From positions 1 to 38,865 of the forward strand of contig CBDUQI010000028.1 in NCBI GenBank assembly GCA_965369325.1: a stretch of DNA of 38,865 bases, in the 5' to 3' direction. Numbering within the stretch: the stretch's first letter is position 1; every line of letters starts with the position of its first letter. The stretch comes from CBDUQI01 sp965369325 (lineage in GTDB: Bacteria > Pseudomonadota > Gammaproteobacteria > Steroidobacterales > JBCBZW01). Positions 7,892 through 16,500 of this stretch are shown here, one piece after another. Made by a program: the position numbers and the translations under genes. The notes under the pieces were generated by a model. It saw only the letters and a list, made by a program, of their open reading frames with translations. It searched no databases and was not told the DNA's origin.

Positions 7892-8299
7892 ATGACCGAT
7901 GTTCCTAACGGATTCGAATCCATCTTCAGGCGTAGCCCGTACCTGGATTTGCTCGGGCCGTTGTACAACAAACGAACCGAGGCCTGCCTGGTGATAGGCT
8001 TTCGGGCGGCAGAAAAGCACTGCAACGCACGAGGGTTGGTGCACGGGGGCGTATTGAGCAGTCTGGCCGATATTGCACTAGGGTACAACGCGGCCTTCGC
8101 CGAGGAGAAGCCCGTGCCGATGGTGACGGCGAGCTTAAGCATTGACTACGCCGGCGCTGCGAAACTTGGGGACTGGATCGAAATCGAATCTGATGTGCAA
8201 AAAGTAGGTAGGTCTATGGCGTTTGCCAACTGCTATTTCTTTGTGGGCTCAAAGCGTATTGCACGCGCGAGCAGCGTGTTCAACGTCGTACGCAGTTGA
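7892..8299 (+). CDS. PaaI-type hotdog thioesterase
   Basis: About 135 residues from ATG 7892. The frame extends upstream to GTG 7856, but the extra residues are unlike the family. The hotdog-fold signature is clear: N45-x-x-G-L-V-H51-G-G-V followed by LSSLADIALGY with D60. In PaaI/YbdB-like acyl-CoA thioesterases the HGG loop and the helix-borne acidic residue form the active site. Later strands VTASLSIDYAGAAKLGDWIE and VQKVGRSMAFANCYF complete the fold. It should hydrolyse a small or aromatic acyl-CoA in the cytoplasm, acting as a tetramer as is usual in the family. The gene is convergent with the hypothetical gene that follows. Confidence 0.88.
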   Translation: MTDVPNGFESIFRRSPYLDLLGPLYNKRTEACLVIGFRAAEKHCNARGLVHGGVLSSLADIALGYNAAFAEEKPVPMVTASLSIDYAGAAKLGDWIEIESDVQKVGRSMAFANCYFFVGSKRIARASSVFNVVRS

Positions 8300-8354
8300 C
8301 TAGAATTCAATCCTCAAGCTGTACACCTGGGGCGGGGCGTTGGTATCCGTACGA

Positions 8355-8795
8355 TCAGGCGCGCCAGGCACTTAGTCGGCGCCGCGCGATGGCAAGCACC
8401 TCCGCGGAGAAGACATCAGGATGCCGGTCTACTACGGCCTCGAAAGCAAATTCTTCCAACCCCATCTCGGCAAGAACCGTGAAGCCCTGTGCATCTTCTG
8501 GGCGATTGACGGCTCTTTCCACCGCGGGAATGAGCCCATAGCGCTTGATCATCTGCCAGGTTCGGGATGCTCGCGTCTTGCGACCGTTTTTCTTGGTCAA
8601 AAGCTCTTCGTAAGCATATATCGCTTGCAGTGACTCTCTCTCGGCCACGCTGGACGCATCATGTTCCTCAGCCAGTAACTGCACCGCCCGTTGGCGGGCC
8701 TGCAAGGCCAGATCAGGGCGGTCGCGATCTGCTGCGTTTTTCGCGAATATCTTGCATTTCTCAGGAGTGTCGAGTTTCAGTACGCGGGGGTCCAT
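8355..8795 (-). CDS. Conserved hypothetical protein, helical
   Basis: About 146 residues from ATG 8795; 15 further codons upstream are open (to GTG 8840) but begin with an unlikely Cys/Gly-rich stretch. The protein is predicted to be all-helical and cytoplasmic, with no signal peptide or membrane segment. It has two visible parts. The N-terminal part is a TPR-like pair of helices (CKIFAKNAADRDRPDLALQA, then an Arg/Glu-rich helix). The C-terminal part begins with a well-formed block, KNGRKTRASRTWQMIKRYGL, followed by IPAVERAVNRPEDAQGF and FAFEAVVDRHPDVFS. I recall similar sequences in marine proteobacteria annotated only as hypothetical. The basic GRKTRASRTW block could bind nucleic acid, but that is speculation. 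Confidence 0.7.
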   Translation of the reverse strand: MDPRVLKLDTPEKCKIFAKNAADRDRPDLALQARQRAVQLLAEEHDASSVAERESLQAIYAYEELLTKKNGRKTRASRTWQMIKRYGLIPAVERAVNRPEDAQGFTVLAEMGLEEFAFEAVVDRHPDVFSAEVLAIARRRLSAWRA

Positions 8796-9103
8796 GTCTT
8801 TTCCACACCTCGTGCCACAACCTTTATTATAGCGAGACACGCCGGGGAGTGCGCGGATTCAGTAGCCCGCCGGCCGTTTGCGTGTTGCTCCGGAGCGAAA
8901 CAGCGCTGGGTAATCCCATTCAGAGGGCACAAGTATTCTCGGTACTACCCGTGTACATCGCAGCGCCGCTAAGGCAATCTAGAAGGACAATACTAGTGGT
9001 AAGGCGAGATGTCAGAAGTCATGACGGCGGAGGTCTTCATTGAGGCACAAACGCTTGGGGCGTTTTTCGCGAATGAATATCGGATCACCACGTGGATGCC
9101 GCC
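8796..9103. other. Spacer between divergent hypothetical gene and nuclease-helicase gene
   Basis: About 308 bases. The left part would hold the promoter of the minus-strand hypothetical gene. The right part holds a small in-frame leader-like ORF starting at 9009 and a hairpin with T-tract at 9049-9067, both listed separately. I see no other structure. Confidence 0.4.
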
Positions 9104-9125
9104 ATGTCGGATAAAAAACCGGTAG
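9009..9125 (+). CDS. Possible 38-residue leader ORF overlapping the start of the nuclease-helicase gene
   Basis: ATG 9009 opens a 38-codon frame (beginning MSEVMTAEVFIEAQTLGAFF) that ends at TAG 9123-9125, about 20 bases inside the large downstream gene in a different frame. AAGGCGAG directly before it is only a weak ribosome site. A short terminator-like hairpin lies inside the ORF. It may be a leader peptide that couples or attenuates downstream expression, or simply chance; no family is recognised. Confidence 0.25.
   Translation: MSEVMTAEVFIEAQTLGAFFANEYRITTWMPPCRIKNR
9049..9067 (+). terminator. Small hairpin with T-tract upstream of the nuclease-helicase gene
   Basis: AAACGC (9049-9054) pairs with GCGTTT (9060-9065) around a 5-nt loop and is followed by two more T, which gives a TTTTT run on the plus strand. 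It lies about 40 bases before the start of the large gene with no plus-strand gene shortly before it, so it could act as an attenuator rather than as an end-of-gene terminator. Confidence 0.35.
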
Positions 9126-12100
9126 CGAAGGCAAATAACTCATCTAACGCGGGCACTCAGAGCACAGCGCCCACGGGCGCAGCCTTGCTGTCGCCGACGG
9201 CGCTTAGTGGGCATCTCGCCTGCCCACACTTGACGGTCCTGGAGCGGGCCCGCGCAAGCGGCGAGTTGGAGCGCCCCGCACACCATAACTCGTACGCGGA
9301 TGAGCTTCGCCAACGCGGCGAGGCACACGAGATCGCTTACCTCAATCACTTGAGGGCGACAGGGCTGAATGTGGCGGAGCCTCACGCCGCAAGCGCTGAG
9401 GAAACACTCAAGCACATGCAGGCCGGCGTGGAGGTAATCTACCAGGCCAGCTTGAGCGATGCCGGTTGGCACGGGCGCGCAGACTTCCTCCTCAAGGTAG
9501 GTAGCCCGAGTGAGCTGGGCAACTGGTCCTACGAGGTGCAAGACACCAAGCTCGCCCGCGAGACCCGCGCGGGCACCCTCCTGCAACTTTGTGTGTACAG
9601 CGAGCTGCTTGGTCGCCTGCAGGGGCGAGCACCGGAACACATGCATGTCATCGCGCCGGCGCGCGACTTTGCGCCAGACACTTACCGCTTCAACGACTTT
9701 GCCGCTTACTATCGCCAGGCCAAACGACGCCTGGCCGAGTTCTCACCCGCGCCTGGCGGCACTTACCCTAAGCCTGTTGAGCATTGCGACCTGTGCGCAT
9801 GGTGGCCGCAGTGCAACACGCGGCGACGGACCGATGATCACCTGTGCTTCGTCGCCGGCCTGACGACCGGCCAAGCCGAGGCGCTGCACGAGATGTCTTT
9901 GCACACGCTGGCCGGGTTCGCAGAGGCCTCGGATGCGGATATCGTGAGACCCAGCCGAGGCTCACGCGAGGTTTTGCAGCGGTTGCGCGAGCAGGCGTCC
10001 ATTCAGCACCGCGCACGCAGACAGAACGCAAGGCTGCACACACTACACAAACCTATCGACGCCGCGCACGGTTTTTGCCGTCTGCCCGAACCGACGCCCG
10101 ATGACGTTTACCTCGACTTTGAGGGTAGCCATTTTGCTGAGAACGGCGTGCAGGAGTATCTCACCGGATTCGTTCAATTCACCTCGGATGAGACATTCCA
10201 CTACACCGGCTGGTGGGCACGCTCGCTTGCCGAGGAGAAGGCAAACTTTGAGCAATTTATCGACTTCGCACTACACACCCGGCGGCGTAATCTGGCCGCG
10301 CACATCTACCACTTTGGGGCCTACGAACCGGCCGCGCTCAAGCGGATGATGGGACGCTTTGCCACACGTGAGGTGGAGCTTGACGAGTTGCTTCGGGGCG
10401 AGGCGTTTGTTGACTTGCACGCCGTGCTCAAGCGCACGCTTATCGCCAGTGTGGAGCGCTATTCGATCAAGGATCTTGAGCCATTTTTCGGCTTCCAGCG
10501 CGAGCAGGACCTTAGGGATGCGTCTGCAAGCCGACGAGCTATCGAGGCTGCGCTGGAGTGTGATGGGGAGATCTCGGCACATCACTTAACAGCAGTCGAG
10601 GCGTACAACCGTGAGGACTGTGTGTCTACGCAGCGCCTGCAAAACTGGCTGGAGTCGTTGCGTGCGACGGAGTTGGCATCCGGTAAGGACATCCCGCGCC
10701 CGCTCCCCGCCAGTGGCGAGGCGAGCGAGAACATCACCGACCTTCAGGGCCGCATCCGCGAGCTGCGCGACGCGCTGCTGGCTAACGTGCCGGAAGACGC
10801 CGAAACCCGGACGCCCGAGGAGACGGCGATGTACCTGCTGGCCCATTCGATGGAGTTTCACCGGCGGGAGGAAAAGGCGACATGGTGGGAAGCGTTTCGT
10901 CTGCAGAACCTGCAGATCAACCAATACCTATACGAACGCCGTGCCGCCAGTGGCCTACTGTTCGAACGGGTACTCAACGCTGGCGCAGCGCCGCTACTGC
11001 AGTTTAGATTCACCGCCCAGGACCTGGATGCACGCAAGGGCGATAGCGTTTACGAGCAGGATGGAACCCAGATTGGTTCCGTCGCAGATCTGGACTTCGG
11101 GACGCGTTGTCTTGATATCAAAATGCGCAAAGACGCCCGCGACCGGCGCCCGAGTGCCGTGTACTTTCACAAAGCAGTCGGCGCCGGGGCGATTCGCGAT
11201 TCACTGCTGCGCTTCGGCGAACATGTTAGGAACCACGGACTGATACCGGGCACGCCCTATGCGCCGGCGCTCAACCTGTTACAGCGACAACGGCCATTCC
11301 AGAGCAGCCCTGTCGCAGGCGACTTGTTGCAGTCGGGCGACGATCCGCTGGCCTGCGCTAAGCGCCTTGCGTTGTGGGCTGACGGCGAGGTAATCGCCAT
11401 CCAAGGACCGCCCGGTACCGGCAAGACTTACACCGGCGCGCATATCATCTGTGAACTGGTGAGGGCCGGAAAGACTATCGGCGTCACCGCCATCAGCCAC
11501 CGAGTGATCCTCAATTTGCTAGAGAAGGCCTGCGAGTTAGCGGCCAACGAAGGCGCCCCGCTGAGGGTTGCTCACAAACCTGCGTCCGGCGTAAAAGCGT
11601 ACACCGGCGATCATCCCATCCAGTACGCAGGGTACCCAGCTTTGCTCGCAGGCCTCGGGAATGGGAGCATCAACGTGGTTGGCGGCACCGCTTGGGCCTG
11701 GTCACGCGTCGACTTTGAGCAAGCTGTGGACGTGCTGATTGTGGATGAAGCGGGCCAGATGGCGCTGGCGAACACGCTCGCGGTCGCACCTGCGGCACGC
11801 TCGCTAATCCTTCTGGGAGACCCGCAGCAGCTTGAACAGCCTCTGCAAGCGAGTCACCCATCGGGCACAGAGGTTTCCGCCCTAAAGCACTGGCTGGGCG
11901 GCGCGCAAACCATGCCAGCAGATCGCGGGCTTTTCCTAGACACAACGTGGCGGCTGCATCCGGGCATCTGCGCCTTCACATCCGAGGTGTACTACGAAGG
12001 GCGCATGAGCTCTCGCGAGGCGTCCCGTCAGATGCATCTGGACGGACTCGGCGCCTGGCAAGGCAGTGGCTTGCGGTATCTGCCCGTCGAGCACACCGGT

Positions 12101-12565
12101 AACACCGCCCAGTGCCCGCAAGAGGTGCAGGCCATCAACGCACTTGTTGAGGAGTTATTGTCTGCTGGCACCACTTGGGTAGACAGCGAAGGTGCATCGC
12201 GAGAGCTCACCGCGAACGACCTGCTGATCGTTGCCCCGTACAATGCCCAGGTGGCTGCACTCACGGCCGGCGTTGCGCGGCTGAAGGGCAGGATCGGCAC
12301 GGTGGACAAGTTTCAAGGCCAGGAAGCCGCAGTAGTGATTTACTCAATGACCTCATCCACGCCGCAGGACGCCCCGCGGGGCATGAGCTTCCTCTACGAC
12401 CCACATCGCTTCAACGTAGCGACATCGCGAGCGAAGGTGCTGTGCGTTCTGGTGGGAAGCCCAGCGCTGTTTGATCCGCAGTGCAAATCACCAGCGCAGA
12501 TGAAAATGGCCTCAGCGTTCTGTCGATATCTTGAGTTTTCGAGCGCTCAGTCTGCGACCATTTGA
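9104..12565 (+). CDS. TM0106-type RecB-like nuclease / RNase H-like exonuclease / SF1 helicase fusion
   Basis: About 1153 residues from ATG 9104 (GTG 9092 is also possible). Three enzymatic parts are visible. The first is a RecB/Cas4-like nuclease with D127 (GRADFL), E144 and K149 (EVQDTK), a QLCVY motif, and four Cys (C40, C228, C231, C237) spaced like a Cas4/AddB iron-sulfur or zinc site. The second is a DnaQ/RNase H-like 3'-5' exonuclease with D338/E340 (YLDFEG) and D505 (YNREDC). The third is a C-terminal Upf1-like SF1 helicase with Walker A GPPGTGKT (768-775), DEAG (881-884), GDPQQLEQP, GTVDKFQGQEAAVV and FNVATSRAK. It probably unwinds and trims DNA or RNA in repair. No Cas gene or defence partner is adjacent. 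Domain calls are strong; the biological role is unknown. Confidence 0.92.
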   Translation: MSDKKPVAKANNSSNAGTQSTAPTGAALLSPTALSGHLACPHLTVLERARASGELERPAHHNSYADELRQRGEAHEIAYLNHLRATGLNVAEPHAASAEETLKHMQAGVEVIYQASLSDAGWHGRADFLLKVGSPSELGNWSYEVQDTKLARETRAGTLLQLCVYSELLGRLQGRAPEHMHVIAPARDFAPDTYRFNDFAAYYRQAKRRLAEFSPAPGGTYPKPVEHCDLCAWWPQCNTRRRTDDHLCFVAGLTTGQAEALHEMSLHTLAGFAEASDADIVRPSRGSREVLQRLREQASIQHRARRQNARLHTLHKPIDAAHGFCRLPEPTPDDVYLDFEGSHFAENGVQEYLTGFVQFTSDETFHYTGWWARSLAEEKANFEQFIDFALHTRRRNLAAHIYHFGAYEPAALKRMMGRFATREVELDELLRGEAFVDLHAVLKRTLIASVERYSIKDLEPFFGFQREQDLRDASASRRAIEAALECDGEISAHHLTAVEAYNREDCVSTQRLQNWLESLRATELASGKDIPRPLPASGEASENITDLQGRIRELRDALLANVPEDAETRTPEETAMYLLAHSMEFHRREEKATWWEAFRLQNLQINQYLYERRAASGLLFERVLNAGAAPLLQFRFTAQDLDARKGDSVYEQDGTQIGSVADLDFGTRCLDIKMRKDARDRRPSAVYFHKAVGAGAIRDSLLRFGEHVRNHGLIPGTPYAPALNLLQRQRPFQSSPVAGDLLQSGDDPLACAKRLALWADGEVIAIQGPPGTGKTYTGAHIICELVRAGKTIGVTAISHRVILNLLEKACELAANEGAPLRVAHKPASGVKAYTGDHPIQYAGYPALLAGLGNGSINVVGGTAWAWSRVDFEQAVDVLIVDEAGQMALANTLAVAPAARSLILLGDPQQLEQPLQASHPSGTEVSALKHWLGGAQTMPADRGLFLDTTWRLHPGICAFTSEVYYEGRMSSREASRQMHLDGLGAWQGSGLRYLPVEHTGNTAQCPQEVQAINALVEELLSAGTTWVDSEGASRELTANDLLIVAPYNAQVAALTAGVARLKGRIGTVDKFQGQEAAVVIYSMTSSTPQDAPRGMSFLYDPHRFNVATSRAKVLCVLVGSPALFDPQCKSPAQMKMASAFCRYLEFSSAQSATI

Positions 12566-12588
12566 TCGATCACGGAAAGACTTGAAGT

Positions 12589-12619
12589 TTGGAAATGCAT
12601 CCAATCATCGGCTTTCCAA
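12589..12619. terminator. Weak inverted repeat after the nuclease-helicase gene
   Basis: TTGGAAA (12589-12595) and TTTCCAA (12613-12619) form a perfect 7-bp stem with a 17-base loop, about 25 bases after the stop codon. It has low GC and no T-tract, so it is a weak terminator candidate only. Confidence 0.25.
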
Positions 12620-12691
12620 GACAATTGTGCTGTTGTGGTCCTGTTGCTGCGCCACACGCACATCGCAAAGCACTCAGCAGGCGAGGTGAAA

Positions 12692-13123
12692 ATGACTGAA
12701 GATGAACAAATCACAACCGGGGGCTGCCTGTGCGGCGCCGTGCGCTATCAGGTGACCGGCACGTTGCGGGATATCATCAACTGCCATTGCAGCATGTGTC
12801 AACGCCTGCACGGCGCCTTTGGGCCCCATTCAAAAGCGCGCAATGGAAACATTGCCATCACCAACGACTCTGGACTGGGTTGGTACAAGACCTCAAAGAT
12901 CGCTCAACGCGGTTTCTGCCGTGAGTGTGGTTCCAACCTGTTTTGGCAGCCCTTCGAACAGGACGCCACAGGGATCGTGGCGGGTTCTTTGGACGATGCG
13001 AGCCATCTGAAAACAATCGGCCACATTTTTGTTGAGGAAAAATGTGCGTTTTACGAAATCTCGGATGATCTTCCGCAGTATCCGGGTTCCTCACACGGTG
13101 AGCTGGCCAACGACTACAAGTAA
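12692..13123 (+). CDS. GFA-family zinc protein (Mss4-like fold)
   Basis: A 143-residue protein with the complete Cys pattern of the glutathione-dependent formaldehyde-activating enzyme (GFA) family: C12-x-C14 (GGCLCGAVRY), C31-x-C33-x2-C36 (NCHCSMC), and C76-x2-C79 (FCRECGSNLFW). These ligate structural and catalytic zinc in the Mss4-like fold. The founding member was thought to speed formation of S-hydroxymethylglutathione, but most family members have no shown activity, so a formaldehyde role should not be assumed. ATG 12692 is chosen because GAGGTGA (12683-12689) precedes it; the frame is open from GTG 12635. It may be read with the small membrane protein 100 bases downstream. Confidence 0.9.
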   Translation: MTEDEQITTGGCLCGAVRYQVTGTLRDIINCHCSMCQRLHGAFGPHSKARNGNIAITNDSGLGWYKTSKIAQRGFCRECGSNLFWQPFEQDATGIVAGSLDDASHLKTIGHIFVEEKCAFYEISDDLPQYPGSSHGELANDYK

Positions 13124-13223
13124 CCTGCCCCATCGGTGTAACATGTTCCTCAGGGCTATCGTGGGAGGCCTGCCACCGGTAAGTCTCACCGAGGCGGCCG
13201 TTCATGCCAACAGAGGGTAGATG

Positions 13224-13469
13224 ATGATCACAATCGAAACGCTTACAGAATTTTTCGGATGGGCACTGGTGATAAATTTTGCCCTCCTTACGCTCACGAC
13301 ACTCGGCGTAATCGCGATGCGCCGAACCATTGTGGGCATCCACTCGAAGCTATTCAGTCTGGAAGAAAATGACACTGTCAAAGCGCACTTCCAATATCTG
13401 GCTCAGTACAAAATTGCGGTCATCGTCCTGAACTTCTCACCCTATGTCGCGCTCAAAATGATGGCCTGA
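13224..13469 (+). CDS. Small inner-membrane protein, DUF6868-like
   Basis: 81-82 residues. ATGATG at 13221 gives two possible starts; GAGGG (13213-13217) is better placed for the second. Two hydrophobic segments are visible (LTEFFGWALVINFALLTLTT and IAVIVLNFSPYVALKMM), separated by a charged, probably cytoplasmic or periplasmic loop (HSKLFSLEENDTVKAHFQYL). The pattern GWxxVINxxLL ... LxxxHxxLFxLxE ... YKxxVIxxNxxPYxALxxM matches what I know of DUF6868 proteins, which are common in gammaproteobacteria and have no known function. The gene converges on the large SGNH hydrolase gene with only 58 bases between their stops. Confidence 0.75.
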   Translation: MITIETLTEFFGWALVINFALLTLTTLGVIAMRRTIVGIHSKLFSLEENDTVKAHFQYLAQYKIAVIVLNFSPYVALKMMA

Positions 13470-13527
13470 TTCAGCCCGATCCGCCGCGCCACAGCGCAGT
13501 GCTCGTGACAACGCGATGATAGTGGGA

Positions 13528-16500
13528 TTAGCTTGTGGGCAGACTGCCGGCCGGGCCCGGGGCCTGGAAGAACAGGTTCTTCATCAACTGCAGATCGCTA
13601 AAGTTCACCGTGCCATCACCATCCAGATCTGCATCCGCGTTATCACTGAAGAACACTAGCTTCATCAGAGCGAGATCCTCGAAGTTGATCGTGCCGTTGT
13701 TATCCAGATCCGGATCGCACTGATTGCCGAATCCGTCACTGTCACTGTCGCGTTGGGACGGGTTATCAACTAACGTGCAGTTATCTAAATAGTCGAAGAT
13801 GCCATCCTCGTCGGTGTCGACAAATACGTGAAGTACTTCGTCCGCAGGGTCTAGATCGCCGTCGGTATCCAGTGGATCGAGCACCAGCCGATCAGCGCCG
13901 GCACCGCCAAAGAGCGTGTCGGTGCCATCACCGTCACCGGCGTCAATCACATCCTCGCCTTCATCGCCGTACACCATGTCGTTGCCCGGGCCGGCGTCGA
14001 CGACGTCACGCCCGGCACCTGCGTAGACAATGTCGTCACCTTCCAATGCGTCGATGTCATCGTTGCCACCACGTGCACAGATAATGTCGGGGCCTGTGGT
14101 ACCAGTGAGCCGATCATCACCCTCAGTGCCATTGATCGTGCACCCAGGGTCGACGTCGCCCGTCAGTGAGGCGGTTGAACAGTTCCCTGCGGTATCGCAG
14201 ACGCTGTACTGGACGAGCAAGCTACCGACGAATGCTGCATCTGGCGTAATCGTCAGTTCACCGATGGTACCAATTGCCAGCGTTGCGTCGGTGCTCAGCC
14301 CGGGTGCCAGCGTCAGCGTCGCGGGATCGATCGCACTGCCTCCGGCAATATCGTTAGCCACAAGATCTACGACCGTGGCCACGCCCGGGGCAAGCGTGGC
14401 GTTATCGTTGATCGCACACAGTGCCGTACCGACGGTCACCTCGATACTTCCGATCAAAAAGCGCTCGACGCCTAGACCGTTCACACCACGCGCGGCGAGT
14501 GCCGCGGCGGCGCCGGAATTAACGCCCGGCGGGATCGCGAACGACCCAACGAACTGTCCGAATGCGTCGGCGGTAAATGCCCCAAGCGACACTATCGTAT
14601 CGTAATTGCCATCGATCACATCCACTGCCACGGTCGTGGTTGCCGCAAATCCGGCACCGCGAACATTCACGGTGTCGCCCACCGCGCCCGCACTCCCGGA
14701 GCCACAGTTGCTGGCGGGCAAGACGCTAATGTCTAGCCCACCCAACTCCGGTCCTGCGCCCCGACGCGGGAGACGCTTAAACGGCACTGGCATCGGATCA
14801 GGATTGACCGGCAAGCCAGAAGCATAAGTGGGACCGTTGTCAGCGGCGATACTAATCTTCTGCGCCAACGCCAGCGCATAAACCGCCTGACCACGCTGGG
14901 TGGGATGGAAGCTGTGCGTTATCGGCTGCCCACGGGCAAGTGCAATGCCCCAATTGAGATAGCTGTTTGAAGAGATGCCGGGCGTGCACGGATGGCCGCC
15001 ATCAAAACGATTGCGCATGTCGATAAAGTGCACGCCAGCCTCTGCGGCGGCTTGCGCGATCACGTCGTTAATCAGGTCGGCGCCCTCATTAAACAGTGCT
15101 GCTTCAGCGCTGCCGAACAGAGCAAGATCGATGCAATCGGGCACCTCAGGGAACAAGCGCGGATAACCAAAGGCGAATATCGCCGTGTCGTTAGGCACTA
15201 CCTGCTTCACTTCCAGAAAGGTGCTCAGCACGTCGTCCTGGATGCTCGCAATATTGGCCAGCACGACTTCGGAAAACGGCACATCGCCGACGGGCTGATA
15301 CTCCGGATCGGCGCACAACACACCAAGCCCGGCGCATTGGGTAATCACATCCGCAAATCCGGCATCGTTTCCGCCGATTGAGAGCGTCAGCATATTGACA
15401 TCGCTGTTCAGCAACGCTGACTCCACACCGTCCAGTTGCGTCAAGCCGCCGGGAATGAGCGGCGGTGGTTCTTTTTGCGCTTGCCCGAACGGCGTCAGGC
15501 GAAGGTTGCGTGAGACAGCCCCTGAGCAGGCGTAAAACCCCCACTCCACACCAAAGAAGCCGGCATTCGCCACCTGGCGAATGGGCGCGGGCCAGTCCAG
15601 CGGCGCAATCAATGAAGAGTAGCCCAATTCGGATTGACGGCAACCGTTACCTTCGCGCGTTTCGGTCCCTGGACGGAAAGGCTCCACGCCTTCGCCCGAA
15701 GAGAACGAGTCGCCCAGCGCCGCGTAAGAGATCTTCTCCGTCCATACCAACTCGAACACTTCAGAATCTTCACTGGGGCCGATCTGTCCATCATCATCAA
15801 GATCAGCATGTACCAGAATCAGGTCGGTGCCAACGTTTTCTGTGTCCGGCTGATAGTCGATCAAAATCACCCCGCTCTCGTCGCTCACGCACCGTGTAGC
15901 GGGCGTGGTGGGGCCAAGCGCGGTAGTACATGTGGGCGAGGCAAGGCCCATGTTCGGTCCCTGCAACAAGCTCACCCGTACTGGCACACCGGCGGCTATC
16001 CGGTTGGAGGTCGGCGTCTGGTACAGCACATACGTCGGAGCGATATTCGTCCCGAGTAACGCGGGCGTGACCACACGGTCGACCACATCGCTACCGCGCA
16101 GGTCAGCGCTGTCCTCAAGGCCTATCGGTTCAAGCGTGATATCAATCGCGGTCCCTTCGCTAAACACCCCGTTGGGGAATTCGGCGAAGGCCGTGATACT
16201 CAGCAACCCGGGGGAGAACAGGGCATGGGCCGGATCGTTGGGGATAATCGTCAGGGCGTCGGTTAACGTCGTGTCACCGTGGATGATCAATCCATTCTGA
16301 ACGAACGCCCAAGTGTACCCGGATGCCATCGGCACCGGTGCTAGATCGAAAAAGTACGCATTTTCAAACGGTATCGACTGACCATCGGTAGGCGTCAGAA
16401 ACTGAGGGCCGAGCGCCCGAAGGTTGAGCACGATAGTGGTGAACGGCGTGGCGCTGCCATCGGCGAAAAGCCCTCGCGCTGACACTTCGAGCGAGCCGGG

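Noticed and set aside
7908..7922. TTCGAATCC, resembling a tRNA T-loop
   Set aside because: It lies in the coding sequence of the thioesterase and no cloverleaf can be formed around it.
9104..10000. Cas4-like nuclease suggesting a CRISPR-Cas locus
   Set aside because: No repeat-spacer array, Cas1, Cas2 or effector gene is present; the domain is part of a TM0106-type fusion found outside CRISPR loci.
13880..14130. Repetitive DNA that could be taken for a tandem repeat or CRISPR-like array
   Set aside because: It encodes the Asp/Gly-rich RTX repeats of the SGNH hydrolase; the units vary at DNA level and there are no unique spacers.
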